Below, piece by piece: positions 1 through 8,291 of a stretch of 64,000 nucleotides of DNA. The stretch spans positions 45,015 to 109,014 of the forward strand of contig NZ_REEZ01000015.1 of NCBI RefSeq assembly GCF_003990445.1, given 5' to 3'. The stretch is from Pararhodobacter zhoushanensis (lineage in GTDB: Bacteria > Pseudomonadota > Alphaproteobacteria > Rhodobacterales > Rhodobacteraceae). How positions within the stretch are numbered: the first letter of the stretch is position 1; each line of letters opens with the position of its first letter. The notes beneath the pieces are model-generated. The model worked only from the letters and a program-made list of their open reading frames with translations. It was not told the DNA's origin and did no database searches. The translations under genes were made by a program, and so were the position numbers.

Positions 1-139
1 CAGCCGCCAAACCGCCGACCAACAGCGCACGTCGCGACGCCGAAACTGGCTCCGCACCTATGACAGGTGGCGCTGTGGGTCGCGTTTTCTCCACGGCGGG
101 CGATGTATCGCGCGCCCACTTCCCGGTATCGACTGACAT
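1..139 (-). CDS. Partial 5' end of a membrane or exported protein divergent from mntR
   Basis: Only the first 46 codons lie in the window; the gene runs off the left edge. The start is the ATG at 137-139 on the minus strand. The visible product has a polar N-terminus of about 33 residues, then an SRRALLVGG segment that begins a hydrophobic stretch. This could be a twin-arginine signal or a first membrane helix. It is divergent from mntR and shares an intergenic region holding a perfect inverted repeat, so a manganese-regulated uptake component is likely. I cannot tell whether it is an Nramp transporter, a binding protein or something else. Confidence 0.45.
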   Translation of the reverse strand, partial: MSVDTGKWARDTSPAVEKTRPTAPPVIGAEPVSASRRALLVGGLAA

Positions 140-188
140 AGGCGTGGTCCCTTCAGTTGAAACGCAGGCCAAAGCCCTGGTGCAAAAA

Positions 189-204
189 GTTAGCTTAGGC
201 TAAC
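189..204. promoter_or_regulatory. Putative MntR operator (perfect inverted repeat)
   Basis: GTTAGCTTAGGCTAAC is a perfect 6-bp inverted repeat with a 4-bp spacer. It lies between two divergent genes, 50 bp from the truncated minus-strand start and 52 bp from the mntR start. DtxR/MntR dimers bind such AT-containing palindromes in divergent promoter regions, so autoregulation plus control of the left-hand gene is the simplest reading. The assignment to MntR is an inference from position. Confidence 0.6.
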
Positions 205-255
205 AATCAAGGCTAAGACTTTACGAGTCAATCCCGATCATGCGAGGGTGACGAC

Positions 256-714
256 ATGACGAATGATCAGAACCTTGAAACAGCACCACAAGAAGTCGAG
301 GCACGTGCCGTTGAAGCCCGCGTAGAGGCATTCATCGGCGTGCGCGAGGCGCGTCGCAGCGAAGTGGCGGAAGACTATGTCGAACTGATCGCCGAACTGA
401 TCCACGACAACGGCGAGGCCCGGCCGGTCGATATCGCGACCCGAATGGGTGTGACCGCGCCGACGGTCGCGAAAACGCTCGGCCGTCTGGCGCGGGATGG
501 CCTGATAACCCGCGCCAAATACCGCTCAGTCTTTTTGACCGAGGAAGGCCGGGCGCTCGCCAAGGAATGCAGGCACCGCCACGAGATTGTCCTGCGGTTT
601 CTCCTGAGCCTCGGACTTGACCCAGAGACGGCGGAACGCGATGCCGAAGGCATCGAGCACCACGTCAGCGAACGGACGCTTGCCCTATTCGCTGACTTTG
701 CAGACCGGTCCTAA
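256..714 (+). CDS. mntR: Manganese-responsive DtxR-family regulator MntR
   Basis: A 152-residue protein. It has an N-terminal acidic extension (residues 1-30), a winged helix-turn-helix at about 40-100 (PVDIATRMGVTAPTVAKTL as the HTH) and a helical dimerisation/metal-binding part. That part includes EDYVELI, ECRHRHEIV and EGIEHHVSER, with the Glu/His ligands typical of the DtxR/MntR family. The length and N-terminal extension fit the proteobacterial (E. coli-like) MntR subgroup without a C-terminal SH3-like domain. It should repress manganese uptake when Mn(II) is sufficient. The ATG follows a GAGGGTGACG ribosome-binding sequence. Confidence 0.88.
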   Translation: MTNDQNLETAPQEVEARAVEARVEAFIGVREARRSEVAEDYVELIAELIHDNGEARPVDIATRMGVTAPTVAKTLGRLARDGLITRAKYRSVFLTEEGRALAKECRHRHEIVLRFLLSLGLDPETAERDAEGIEHHVSERTLALFADFADRS

Positions 715-721
715 GCGCCGA

Positions 722-1381
722 TCAGGCGTTTTCGACCGCGAGACGGACTTCGGCGATCAAGCTGTCGCGACTCAAATTCTCGATCCGCCGTCCGTCGAGG
801 TAGAACGTTGGTGTCTGGCGAATTCCCAATGCTTCGACATCGGCTGTGTCTTGATTGATTGTCCCAGTGATTCCCGGAAAGAGCCGATCGTTTTGCGCGC
901 GCTGGAGAACAAGGCCAGCAGCCCCCGCGATGTTCCAAGCCACATCCATCCTCGGCGTGCCATGCACGGCCCAGTTCGGCTGTTGCTCTAGCAAGGCATC
1001 CAGAACGGGTTCAAAAACGTCCTGCATCCGCGCGGCCTCGAGGATGCGTACCGCCTCATCCGACCCCTCGTGGAATATGGTATAGCGCAATACAACCCGT
1101 ACTTGCGTCGGGAACTGTCGCCGGATTCCTTGGACAACCGGATGATAAGCGCGGCAGGCTTCACAGGACGGATCGAAAAACTCCACCAGCGTGACCGGTG
1201 CGTCCACCGGTCCAAAACTCGGCGAATAGGCGCGAATCAAAAGCGCCGGGTCAGCACGGGGGATGGCCGCAGCAGCGGCCTCAGCTTCGGCCTCGCGTCG
1301 GCGAGACAAGAATACATAGCCGCCACCAAAGGCTGCTGCCCCAATTGCCGACGCCCCCAACAACACAGTACGACGATTCAT
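722..1381 (-). CDS. DsbA-family periplasmic thiol oxidoreductase
   Basis: A 219-residue protein with a signal/anchor (RR near residue 3-4, hydrophobic stretch 5-25). A thioredoxin-fold DsbA/DsbG-type domain follows, with a CEAC active site at residues 73-76 and a cis-Pro loop in IRQTPTFYLDG. It resembles the Com1/DsbA-like group rather than classical E. coli DsbA. It probably forms or rearranges disulfides in exported proteins and is recharged by the DsbB encoded immediately upstream, whose stop overlaps this start by 4 bp. It is the last gene of the metal-ATPase operon, and may serve Cys-rich or metal-stressed envelope proteins. An upstream in-frame extension was rejected because it runs through dsbB. 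Confidence 0.85.
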   Translation of the reverse strand: MNRRTVLLGASAIGAAAFGGGYVFLSRRREAEAEAAAAAIPRADPALLIRAYSPSFGPVDAPVTLVEFFDPSCEACRAYHPVVQGIRRQFPTQVRVVLRYTIFHEGSDEAVRILEAARMQDVFEPVLDALLEQQPNWAVHGTPRMDVAWNIAGAAGLVLQRAQNDRLFPGITGTINQDTADVEALGIRQTPTFYLDGRRIENLSRDSLIAEVRLAVENA

Positions 1382-1815
1382 GTCTGATTTCCTTTCGGTA
1401 CAAGTAAGCAAGTAAGAATCGCGGCAAAAGCAGCCAACGACAGATAAGGGATGGGTAGCCCGAATATCATCTGCGACGGGCCACTGCAGGATGGTCCATC
1501 TGCTGTGCAGGGAACGATCGCCTCGGGCACGATCCCGAGATAAAGACCCGCGTGCCACCCCGCCAATGCAAGACCTGCGAGCGTCAACGGTACGGCGTAA
1601 GGTCGTGCTACGCCGTCGCCGCGCCACATCGACAAACCAAGGATCGGCACAAGTGGAAACATCGCGATGCGCTGATACCAGCACAGGGTACAGGGCATCT
1701 GGCCCATCACCTCGCCAATGAACAGCGCACCCAGTGTGGCTGCAAGCGCGATCAGAAACGCGGCAAGGAGGAGAATGTCTTCGCGTGAAAGTGCCTGTGA
1801 TTCAGGTTTGGTCAT
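1378..1815 (-). CDS. dsbB: DsbB-family disulfide bond formation protein
   Basis: A 145-residue four-helix membrane protein. The first redox pair is CTLC at residues 42-45 after helix 1. The second pair is Cys103 and Cys110 in the second periplasmic loop, and WYQR follows the first pair as in the DsbB family. It reoxidises DsbA-like proteins and passes electrons to quinone. It overlaps lspA at its 5' end by 14 bp and dsbA at its 3' end by 4 bp, which implies translational coupling. The start at 1815 is the ATG of MTKPES; the longer in-frame version would lie inside lspA. Confidence 0.88.
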   Translation of the reverse strand: MTKPESQALSREDILLLAAFLIALAATLGALFIGEVMGQMPCTLCWYQRIAMFPLVPILGLSMWRGDGVARPYAVPLTLAGLALAGWHAGLYLGIVPEAIVPCTADGPSCSGPSQMIFGLPIPYLSLAAFAAILTCLLVPKGNQT

Positions 1816-2287
1816 CGGCGGATCCCTTTCGGCTGCGTAAGGGGATGGCCGTTGCGATGATGCACATTGCGCCCAGAAAAATTGCGATATCTGCAAGGTT
1901 GAACGTCGGCCAGTGCCAGTCTCGCCAATAGAAATCAAGGAAGTCGGTCACTGCCCCCTGTCGCACCCGGTCAATGATATTGCCAAGCGACCCGCCGACG
2001 ATCAGCGCAAAACCCGCGCGCTCCAAGGGATGCCGCGACCGAAACGCCACAACAGCCAAACCCAGCGTCAACACGCCCGTCAGTCCGGCCATGACCAAGG
2101 GCTTGCCAGACATGACGCCCGACAACATGCCGAAGCTCGCTCCTTCGTTGAAGCCAAGCGTGAGGTTGAAGCCGGGTAGAATCGAAAAGGGCATGTCAGC
2201 CGAAAGCAGCGACAATGCAAGAGCCTTAGTCACCTGATCGGCAACCGCAGCGACGGCGATCACAAACAGCATCAGGGGCGTTTTCAT
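1802..2287 (-). CDS. lspA: Lipoprotein signal peptidase (signal peptidase II)
   Basis: A 161-residue inner-membrane aspartyl protease with four predicted helices. The two signature motifs are visible: GNIIDRV with Asp106 and FNLADIAI with Asp133, plus FNEGASFGM, typical of LspA. It cleaves signal peptides of diacylglyceryl-modified prolipoproteins. Its place in a Zn/Cd ATPase operon suggests an accessory copy rather than the housekeeping gene. Such lspA copies are well known beside zntA/cadA genes in proteobacteria. It starts 4 bp inside the upstream methyltransferase-like gene. Confidence 0.93.
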   Translation of the reverse strand: MKTPLMLFVIAVAAVADQVTKALALSLLSADMPFSILPGFNLTLGFNEGASFGMLSGVMSGKPLVMAGLTGVLTLGLAVVAFRSRHPLERAGFALIVGGSLGNIIDRVRQGAVTDFLDFYWRDWHWPTFNLADIAIFLGAMCIIATAIPLRSRKGSADDQT

Positions 2288-2907
2288 GATGCCTCCTTTC
2301 GGGGCAGCCCGATCCATCGCGGTACGGACCTCATATAGGCATCGTATTCGGACCCGATCGCCGCGCGCAGTGCGGTTTCTTCGGATCGGACCTGTGCAGA
2401 GGCCAACCGGATAAAGAGCAGCGGTGCCACGGCCGTTGGCAGTGATGGGATAGCCAAGGCAACACCGATTAGCAGTAAGAATTGTCCGACAAAGGTCGGG
2501 TTGCGGCTGAACTTGAAGATACCACCTGACACGAGATCTCCGGCTGCACCTTCTTTGACACCCACACGCCAAGAGGCACCCATCGAAAGCTGTGCCACCA
2601 CAGCAATCAGGGCACCGCTACCCGCGAGAGTGATACCCAGAGTGCCGAGCACAGGAAAGCGGCCTTCCGTCCAAAGCGGGTCTAGTCTTTGCAACAGAGG
2701 TAGGGTCATCCAGACGAGCGGTCCAAAGAGGGCCATGGAGAAGGCAGCACGGTAACCCAGAGCGGCTAGTCGGTCGTGACCACCAGACTGTCCGATGAGC
2801 CAGACCTGCTTTCCAGCGGCCTTGGCGGCGCGATAAGTGCCCCAGTAGAAAAGCGCAAGATATGCGAGCAGAACAGCAAGCGCCGCCCAGCCAAACCAAG
2901 TGTTCAT
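2284..2907 (-). CDS. Isoprenylcysteine carboxyl methyltransferase-like membrane protein
   Basis: A 207-residue integral membrane protein with about five helices. The C-terminal motif FKFSRNPTFVGQF and the following ALRAAIGSEYDAYMRSVPRW match the ICMT/PEMT methyltransferase superfamily, where the RNP..... segment and E..L...GxEY form the SAM site. Bacterial members are usually annotated only as methyltransferase family and the substrate is not known. It lies between lspA (4-bp overlap) and a second family member. Both together are a common companion of zinc/cadmium P-type ATPases in alphaproteobacteria. Confidence 0.75.
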   Translation of the reverse strand: MNTWFGWAALAVLLAYLALFYWGTYRAAKAAGKQVWLIGQSGGHDRLAALGYRAAFSMALFGPLVWMTLPLLQRLDPLWTEGRFPVLGTLGITLAGSGALIAVVAQLSMGASWRVGVKEGAAGDLVSGGIFKFSRNPTFVGQFLLLIGVALAIPSLPTAVAPLLFIRLASAQVRSEETALRAAIGSEYDAYMRSVPRWIGLPRKEAS

Positions 2908-2908
2908 G

Positions 2909-3502
2909 TCAGGATCCTTGTCTTTCGTCCACGCGCGGCCATCCGAGAAAGCGCGCGGTTCTTAATTTATAGGCGGCGAATTCGGCGCCGTGGCTGCGCT
3001 CGAGAGCGCGCTCCTCGAGAAAAACAGCGAAAATGTAAAACCCGGCCCAGACGGCGAGGGCCGCCATAATCGGGGCTTTGGGCAACAAGATTGCCCAACC
3101 GGCGAGACCCATCCAGGTAGCGACATAGACGGGGTTACGACTGAACCGAAACCAACCGCCTTCTTGCAATGCCCCGTCCTGGCCAAAGGCTACGCACCAG
3201 CCAAGTTGCAGAGTCGCATGCACCGCGATCCCAAATCCGAGGATCAGCAGGACAATACCGATCCAGAAGCCTGGCATGCCGGGGCTAGGCGCGACCTCTG
3301 GAATGACCAGCAGCGAGACAACGATCAGGCCCCAAAACAAGATCCTGAACGGCCAGATGAACTTCGCGTATACAGGGCCATTGCGGTTCTTTGGGGGCCA
3401 CAATTGCGCGGTGGGATCAAGCATTGCGCGAACCGAACGCACCAGCAAATAGGCGCCTGCAACGAAGGGAATCCATTCCAGTTCCGTTGGCAATTGCAGC
3501 AT
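2909..3502 (-). CDS. Second isoprenylcysteine methyltransferase-like membrane protein
   Basis: A 197-residue membrane protein with the same C-terminal signature as its neighbour: FRFSRNPVYVATW, then EERALERSHGAEFAAYKLRTARFLGW. The N-terminal half is hydrophobic with 3-4 helices. It lies 1 bp upstream of the other copy and 3 bp downstream of the ATPase gene, so all are on one transcript. The two copies differ in the N-terminal half, so this is an old duplication or two separate acquisitions. A lipid or prenyl thiol methyltransferase activity is possible but not shown by the sequence. Confidence 0.75.
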   Translation of the reverse strand: MLQLPTELEWIPFVAGAYLLVRSVRAMLDPTAQLWPPKNRNGPVYAKFIWPFRILFWGLIVVSLLVIPEVAPSPGMPGFWIGIVLLILGFGIAVHATLQLGWCVAFGQDGALQEGGWFRFSRNPVYVATWMGLAGWAILLPKAPIMAALAVWAGFYIFAVFLEERALERSHGAEFAAYKLRTARFLGWPRVDERQGS

Positions 3503-3505
3503 CTC

Positions 3506-5758
3506 TTAACTCTCGCCTTCCGGATTGAAACGCAAGAGCCGCAAGGCGTTCAGCGTGACAAGAACCGTTGCGCCGGTATCGGCCATGATCGCCAGCCATA
3601 GGCCGGTGATGCCAAAGACCGAAGTCACAAGGAACACGGCTTTCAGCCCTAGCGCGATGGTCACGTTCTGGCGGATATTGGCCATCGCCCCACGGGCCAA
3701 CCGGATCGTGGCGGAGATGTCCGTTACCTTGTCGCGCAGGATCGCTGCGTCAGCGGTTTCCAGCGCCACGTCAGTGCCCGATCCCATCGCCACGCCGACG
3801 CTGGCCTGTTTCAGCGCCGGGGCATCGTTGATGCCGTCGCCAATCATCATCACGCCGCCATTGGCGCTCATGGTTTTGATCGCGTCCAGCTTGTCCTCGG
3901 GCATCATGTCGGCTTTGAACTCCATGCCCAGCCCACCCGCGATGGCGGCGGCGGTCCGCGCGTTGTCGCCCGTCAGCATGACCGAGGTGACGCCAAGCCG
4001 CTTCAACTGCGCAACCGCCACGCTGGCATCCGCGCGCGGTTCATCGCGCATGGCAATCAGGCCCAATGGCTTGTGCTCACGGAACACCGCAACAGCCGTC
4101 TTGCCTTCGGTCTCAAAAACCGCTGCCTGCTGGACGCCCTTGTCATCCAGTCCACCGTTTTCCGAAGCATGGCGCGGCGACGCAACCCAGGCAAGTGCAC
4201 CGTCCACCTCGGCCGAGACGCCCTTGCCGATCAACACCCTCGCGTCTTTGGACGGCAGCAGGGCAATGCCTTCATCCTGCGCCTTGTTTAGGATCGCCAT
4301 GGCAAGCGGGTGGCTGGACCCAGCTTCGACACCGGCGGCGACGGCCAGAAGCTCGGCCTCGGAGGTCGCCCCAAAGGGGACCACATCTGTTACCACGGGC
4401 CGCCCGTGGGTTAGCGTTCCGGTCTTATCAAAGGCCACCTGCTTTACGCTAGCTGCTGCCTCGATCACCGCGCCGCCCTTCATCAACAGCCCACGCCGTG
4501 CACCCGTTGACAGCGCCGAGGCGATGGACGCCGGGACCGAGATTACCAGCGCACAAGGGCATCCGATCAGCAATAGCGCCAAACCACGATAGACCCAGGT
4601 ATCCCATGGCTGACCGAACGCCAGCGGTGGCACCAACACTACCAGCGCGGCGACTAAGACGATGGCGGGCATGTACCAGCGACTAAACCGGTCAATGAAC
4701 CGCTCGGTTGGGGCGCGTGCCTCTTCGGCGTCCTCGACCAATCGGATGATGCGGGCGATGGTGTTGTCCTCGGCTGCCTTGGTCACGGTTACCCGCAACG
4801 CGGCCTCGGTGTTGATGGATCCGGCAAACACGCTATCGCCGGGGCCTTTGGTGACTGGCACGCTTTCGCCGGTGACCGGGCTGTCGTCGACGCCCGAGAT
4901 TCCTTCGGCGATCTCGCCATCCGCCGGAACGCGGTCACCAGGGCGCACCAGCACCGTCTGACCAACGCTCAAGCTGGCGGCAGGCACTTCGCGTGTCACG
5001 CCGTCGACCTCAAGCAGCGCTGTCTTGGGCACCAGATTGGCCAGCGCCCGAATGCCGTCTCGCGCCTTGCCAGCGGCGACGCCTTCCAGAACCTCGCCTA
5101 CCGCAAAGAGGAACACGACAAGCGCCGCTTCCTCGGCCGCACCGATGAATAGCGCACCAATCGCAGCCACGGTCATCAAGCTTTCAATGCTGAAAGGCTG
5201 GCCAAGTCGCAGCGCGGCGAAAGCGCGTCTGGCTACGGGTGCGACACCGATCAGGCAGGCCGCGATGAAAGGCCAAGCCCCAAGCGCCGGGGTCAAGAAC
5301 TCCACGATCCAAGCCAGCCCCAGAAGCATCGCCGTGAAGATCACCAGCCTGCCCTTGCCTGTCTGATACCAGCTTTTTCCCTTATCGGCAGGATCATCAT
5401 GAACATGGCCGGGACTGCCGTGGCCGGAATCGGATTTGACAGACGACTTGGGCGAGTGATCATGTTCGTGATCATGAGACTCCTCGGACCCGGCACCCGG
5501 CAGAACGAATTCCTTCTTCGCTCCGGCAGTGCGTGTCGCGATCCCGTAGCCAAGAGACTTTACAACACCCTCGATCTTGTCACGACCGGTCTTCGTTTCG
5601 TCCAGCCTCAGGCGCAGGCGTTCAGACATCAGGCCCACCTCGACATCGCTGACACCGGGTAGCCGTCCGACAGCGTCCTTGACCTTGCTGGCACAGGATC
5701 CGCAATCCATCCCAGAGACCGTCCAGTCGCAGGTTGCTTCGTTCTCAGGGTTTGTCAT
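3506..5758 (-). CDS. zntA: Zn/Cd/Pb-type P1B heavy-metal ATPase (ZntA-like)
   Basis: About 750 residues. The N-terminal heavy-metal-associated domain carries GMDCGSC (about residues 16-22 from this start). A His/Asp-rich linker (HDHEHDH and more His) follows, then eight membrane segments. They carry the CPC metal-site motif (IGCPCALVIS), the phosphorylation motif DKTGTLT, TGDN and GDGINDAP. The DCxxC-like N-terminus, His-rich linker and KGG after CPC fit the Zn/Cd/Pb subgroup rather than Cu. It exports divalent metal from the cytosol. The gene leads a six-gene operon behind a MerR-type promoter. An alternative ATG lies five codons upstream at 5773. Confidence 0.9.
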   Translation of the reverse strand: MTNPENEATCDWTVSGMDCGSCASKVKDAVGRLPGVSDVEVGLMSERLRLRLDETKTGRDKIEGVVKSLGYGIATRTAGAKKEFVLPGAGSEESHDHEHDHSPKSSVKSDSGHGSPGHVHDDPADKGKSWYQTGKGRLVIFTAMLLGLAWIVEFLTPALGAWPFIAACLIGVAPVARRAFAALRLGQPFSIESLMTVAAIGALFIGAAEEAALVVFLFAVGEVLEGVAAGKARDGIRALANLVPKTALLEVDGVTREVPAASLSVGQTVLVRPGDRVPADGEIAEGISGVDDSPVTGESVPVTKGPGDSVFAGSINTEAALRVTVTKAAEDNTIARIIRLVEDAEEARAPTERFIDRFSRWYMPAIVLVAALVVLVPPLAFGQPWDTWVYRGLALLLIGCPCALVISVPASIASALSTGARRGLLMKGGAVIEAAASVKQVAFDKTGTLTHGRPVVTDVVPFGATSEAELLAVAAGVEAGSSHPLAMAILNKAQDEGIALLPSKDARVLIGKGVSAEVDGALAWVASPRHASENGGLDDKGVQQAAVFETEGKTAVAVFREHKPLGLIAMRDEPRADASVAVAQLKRLGVTSVMLTGDNARTAAAIAGGLGMEFKADMMPEDKLDAIKTMSANGGVMMIGDGINDAPALKQASVGVAMGSGTDVALETADAAILRDKVTDISATIRLARGAMANIRQNVTIALGLKAVFLVTSVFGITGLWLAIMADTGATVLVTLNALRLLRFNPEGES

Positions 5759-5799
5759 CGCAGTCCTCTTCAACGGGTCATTGCCTTCATCGAATCAGA

Positions 5800-5830
5800 T
5801 ATCTAATGTCTCTAGTAACTATAGCTTCAA
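5800..5830 (-). promoter_or_regulatory. MerR-type promoter of the zntA operon
   Basis: Reading the minus strand, a -35-like TTGAAG (5825-5830) and a -10-like TAGATA (5800-5805) are 19 bp apart. The spacer holds the near-palindrome CTCTAGTAACTATAG (5810-5824). A 19-20 bp spacer with an internal dyad is the hallmark of promoters that MerR-family activators remodel. The divergent MerR gene starts 11 bp away at 5841. The -10 match is only moderate. Confidence 0.65.
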
Positions 5831-5840
5831 GGGGAAATTG

Positions 5841-6281
5841 ATGCTGACCATCGGAAAGTTGGGTGCAAGTGCCGGGGTGAAGGTTCCGACCATCCGTTAC
5901 TATGAACAGATCGGGCTCTTACCAGAGGCGGAACGCAGTTCGGGCAATCAGCGGCTTTATGGCCAGAAGGCATTGGAACGGCTGGCCTTCATCCGGCATG
6001 CGCGTGACCTCGGCTTCACGCTCGAGGCGATCCGTGACCTGCTCAGCCTGTCGGACAATCCCGACCAGCCCTGCGCCGCCGCAGATGCCATCGCCAAGGC
6101 GCAATTGCTCGAGGTGGAAAGCCGCCTTGCTCGGCTAACGGCCCTGAAGGGGGAGTTGGAGCGCATGATTGTGCAATGCGCGGGCGGGCGGATCGCCGAT
6201 TGCCGGGTCATTGAGATCCTTGGCGACCATTCCTTGTGTGCGACCGACCATCGCCATCCAAGAGGCGATGAGACGTCATGA
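5841..6281 (+). CDS. MerR-family metal-responsive regulator (ZntR/CadR type)
   Basis: A 146-residue protein with an N-terminal MerR winged helix ([19 protein letters not shown]) and a long dimerisation helix. C-terminal cysteines Cys78, Cys113, Cys121 and Cys133, with nearby His, fit the Zn/Cd/Pb-sensing subgroup and not the two-Cys CueR loop. It is divergent from the ZntA-like ATPase and most likely activates that operon. The ATG at 5841 follows AAGGGGAAATTG. A longer in-frame reading is rejected because it would extend through the divergent promoter. Confidence 0.85.
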   Translation: MLTIGKLGASAGVKVPTIRYYEQIGLLPEAERSSGNQRLYGQKALERLAFIRHARDLGFTLEAIRDLLSLSDNPDQPCAAADAIAKAQLLEVESRLARLTALKGELERMIVQCAGGRIADCRVIEILGDHSLCATDHRHPRGDETS

Positions 6282-6475
6282 CGTTGCCAGGAACCCTCGC
6301 AGTCTACGCTGTCGCTGCACTGACCGAAATCGCCGGTTGCTTCGCGGTGTGGAGCTGGATGCGGCTCGGCGCAAGCGCGCTGTGGCTCATTCCCGGTCTG
6401 GCCAGTCTTGCAGCCTTCGCCTGGCTCCTGACGCTTGCCCCTTCGGATCTCGCCGGACGTGCCTATGCCGCTTAG
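6278..6475 (+). pseudogene. ynfA: Truncated YnfA/UPF0060-family small membrane protein
   Basis: The ATG overlaps the merR stop (ATGA), as in a coupled operon. The 65 residues match the first half of the YnfA family, about 108 residues long. Helix 1 contains [14 protein letters not shown] and helix 2 ends with [16 protein letters not shown]. Intact members continue with Tyr-Gly-Gly and two more helices. Here a stop follows at once (TAG 6473-6475) and the DNA downstream does not encode the missing half. The integrase gene begins about 115 bp further on, so prophage insertion is the likely cause. A shortened functional protein cannot be excluded. Confidence 0.75.
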
Positions 6476-6589
6476 CCGCACCATCCGGCGGCGGATCACG
6501 CCGGTGTGGAAGGCACTTCGACGGGAAGAAGCATGATGAACAAGTCCCGCGCTGGGCCCAACGCGCTGGTCGCAGCACGCTGGGCCGGA

Positions 6590-7855
6590 TCACGCGGAAT
6601 GCCTGTCGCCCCGCGCCTCCGCATCATGAACCAGTCGGGGCTTCGGTCGGAACGCACTGGCCACGGCGTCAACACCCGCCCGCAATGGCGAGTCCATCAA
6701 GTGTGCGTAACGCAAAGTGGTCTGCGTCTGGCTATGACCCAAGAGCTTGCCGATCATTTCCAGCGACGCCCCACCACTCACCAGCAGCGATGCGAACGTA
6801 TGGCGCAGATCGTGGATGTGCACGTCCTGCAACCCGGTCTGCTTTTGGATCTGCGCCCAGAACCGGCGCACTTCCTGAACCGGCTGGCCCGGCGTGTCAC
6901 CCGGGAAGAGCCACGGCGTGCCGCTCAGCACTAAAAGCTGGCGCTGACGCACAATGGCGGCAGTCTCATCAGAGATCGGCACACGATGCACGCGGCGCTG
7001 TTTGGTCATGGTCGGCGGCTTCGACCAACTCAGGTGCTCGAGGTTAAACTGCTCGAACCGCGCCTGCCGCGCCTCGCCCAGCCGCGCCCCCGTCAACATA
7101 CACATCCGGATGATATCCGCCGCGCGCCGGTCCTCGGCGGCATCCAGGGCGGCGGCAAGGCTGGCGATTTCCTCCTTGGACAGGAATCTCTCACGCGGGG
7201 TTTCTATACGGCGATGGAAGCGCTGGGCAGGATTGTCCTCGCACCAGCCCCATTCCATCGCCAGCGTAAACATCTTGCGCAGAATTTCCCCGATGCGGTT
7301 GGCGCGAACCGGCGTGGCCTTCGCCCCCTGCAACTTGCGCGCCCGGTTGTTGGGCTTGTCCTTATGGGGCCGCGCCCGGCCTTCGGCCACTTTGTTCAAA
7401 AGCTTGTCGACATCGGTCGACGTGATCTCCGTCACCAGCTTTCTCCCCCAGACCGGGGCCACCATCTTTGACAACGCGGATCGTTGATCGGCCGCATTGC
7501 GTTCGGCCAGTTTCGGCAGATGCTGGGCGCAGTAGCGCTCAATGAGATCGTTCACGCGAGGGGCTTCGCGCAACGCTCCGCGTTGGGCCAACGGGTCAGC
7601 GCCGGCATCGATCTCACGGCGGAGTTCCTTGGCCCGCTCGCGCGCCGCTGACACTGACCATTCCGGCCAGCGCCCAAAGGTCATCCGGCGCTGTCGTCCG
7701 GCATGACGGTAGTCGAGCGTGAAGGCCCGGCCACCGCCGCGGTAGATGCAGACAGCGAACCCGCGCAGGTCCGTGTCAAAAATCTGGTAGTCTCGCCCGG
7801 CGACGGGTTCGACCTCGCGGAGCAGTTTCTCGGTCAACTTTTGGCGCTCGGGCAT
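6590..7855 (-). CDS. int: Prophage tyrosine-recombinase integrase
   Basis: A 421-residue protein of the P4/DUF4102-type layout. It has an N-terminal arm-binding domain (about 1-95, containing DLRGFAVCIYRGG), a core-binding SAM-like domain (about 100-205) and a C-terminal catalytic domain. Catalytic residues visible are Arg258 (TGARLGEARQ), His348-x-x-Arg351 (HIHDLRHTFAS), His374 (LLGHSQTQTT) and nucleophile Tyr383 (LRYAHL). The chosen ATG at 7855 has AGGACGG six bases upstream; longer in-frame starts lack such a site. Its 3' end faces the truncated ynfA gene, the usual position next to an attachment site. Confidence 0.93.
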   Translation of the reverse strand: MPERQKLTEKLLREVEPVAGRDYQIFDTDLRGFAVCIYRGGGRAFTLDYRHAGRQRRMTFGRWPEWSVSAARERAKELRREIDAGADPLAQRGALREAPRVNDLIERYCAQHLPKLAERNAADQRSALSKMVAPVWGRKLVTEITSTDVDKLLNKVAEGRARPHKDKPNNRARKLQGAKATPVRANRIGEILRKMFTLAMEWGWCEDNPAQRFHRRIETPRERFLSKEEIASLAAALDAAEDRRAADIIRMCMLTGARLGEARQARFEQFNLEHLSWSKPPTMTKQRRVHRVPISDETAAIVRQRQLLVLSGTPWLFPGDTPGQPVQEVRRFWAQIQKQTGLQDVHIHDLRHTFASLLVSGGASLEMIGKLLGHSQTQTTLRYAHLMDSPLRAGVDAVASAFRPKPRLVHDAEARGDRHSA

Positions 7856-7946
7856 GGGTTCCGTCCTGTCTTGCATCCGACATGAGGCGTGGTTTCGCCT
7901 AGACTGCAAGGCAAGCATGGCGACGTGGGTGGCGGGGAGGCAGAGA

Positions 7947-7976
7947 GTGGCGCAAAGGTCGCGGCCTTTGTGCCAC
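7947..7976. repeat. Hairpin repeat copy 3 (GTGGC...GCCAC)
   Basis: Perfect 12-bp arms GTGGCGCAAAGG and CCTTTGTGCCAC flank a 6-base loop. The arms are nearly identical to those of the hairpin at 8309-8342. It lies in the 582-bp gene-free stretch between the integrase start and the AlpA-like gene. This copy lacks the adjacent ATTCCCAATAAA block seen at the other two. Confidence 0.75.
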
Positions 7977-8111
7977 CCCTTGTTTTACAGGCGTTTCAGC
8001 ACTGGAGGGAGTGGACGCGGGCGACAGCCAACTCGATACTTGGTCCCGATTTCCCGCGACTCAGTGCCAAAAGAGCTGAAATCAGCGCGCCTGACCGCAT
8101 CAGGGTTGTAA

Positions 8112-8162
8112 ATTCCCAATAAATTCAGGGGGTGGCGCGGTGGCGTGCCGGGTGCCACCCCC
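8112..8162. repeat. Repeat copy 2: ATTCCCAATAAA block plus GC hairpin
   Basis: ATTCCCAATAAA (8112-8123) is followed by a hairpin with perfect 9-bp arms GGGGGTGGC (8128-8136) and GCCACCCCC (8154-8162). The same order, with the same 12-base block, occurs at copy 1. The interior of the hairpin differs from the other copies while the pairing is kept, which suggests selection on structure. Confidence 0.7.
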
Positions 8163-8291
8163 TCTTTGCCCGCCAATGCCGGTCAATCCCCTGTAAATCC
8201 GGCTGTTCGCAGGTGTATGCAGTTTTGGCGCAATTGCCGACCGCAGGACCGCCCCCGACGCCATAGCCGCGCCCTCCCTCTTTGATGCGAG

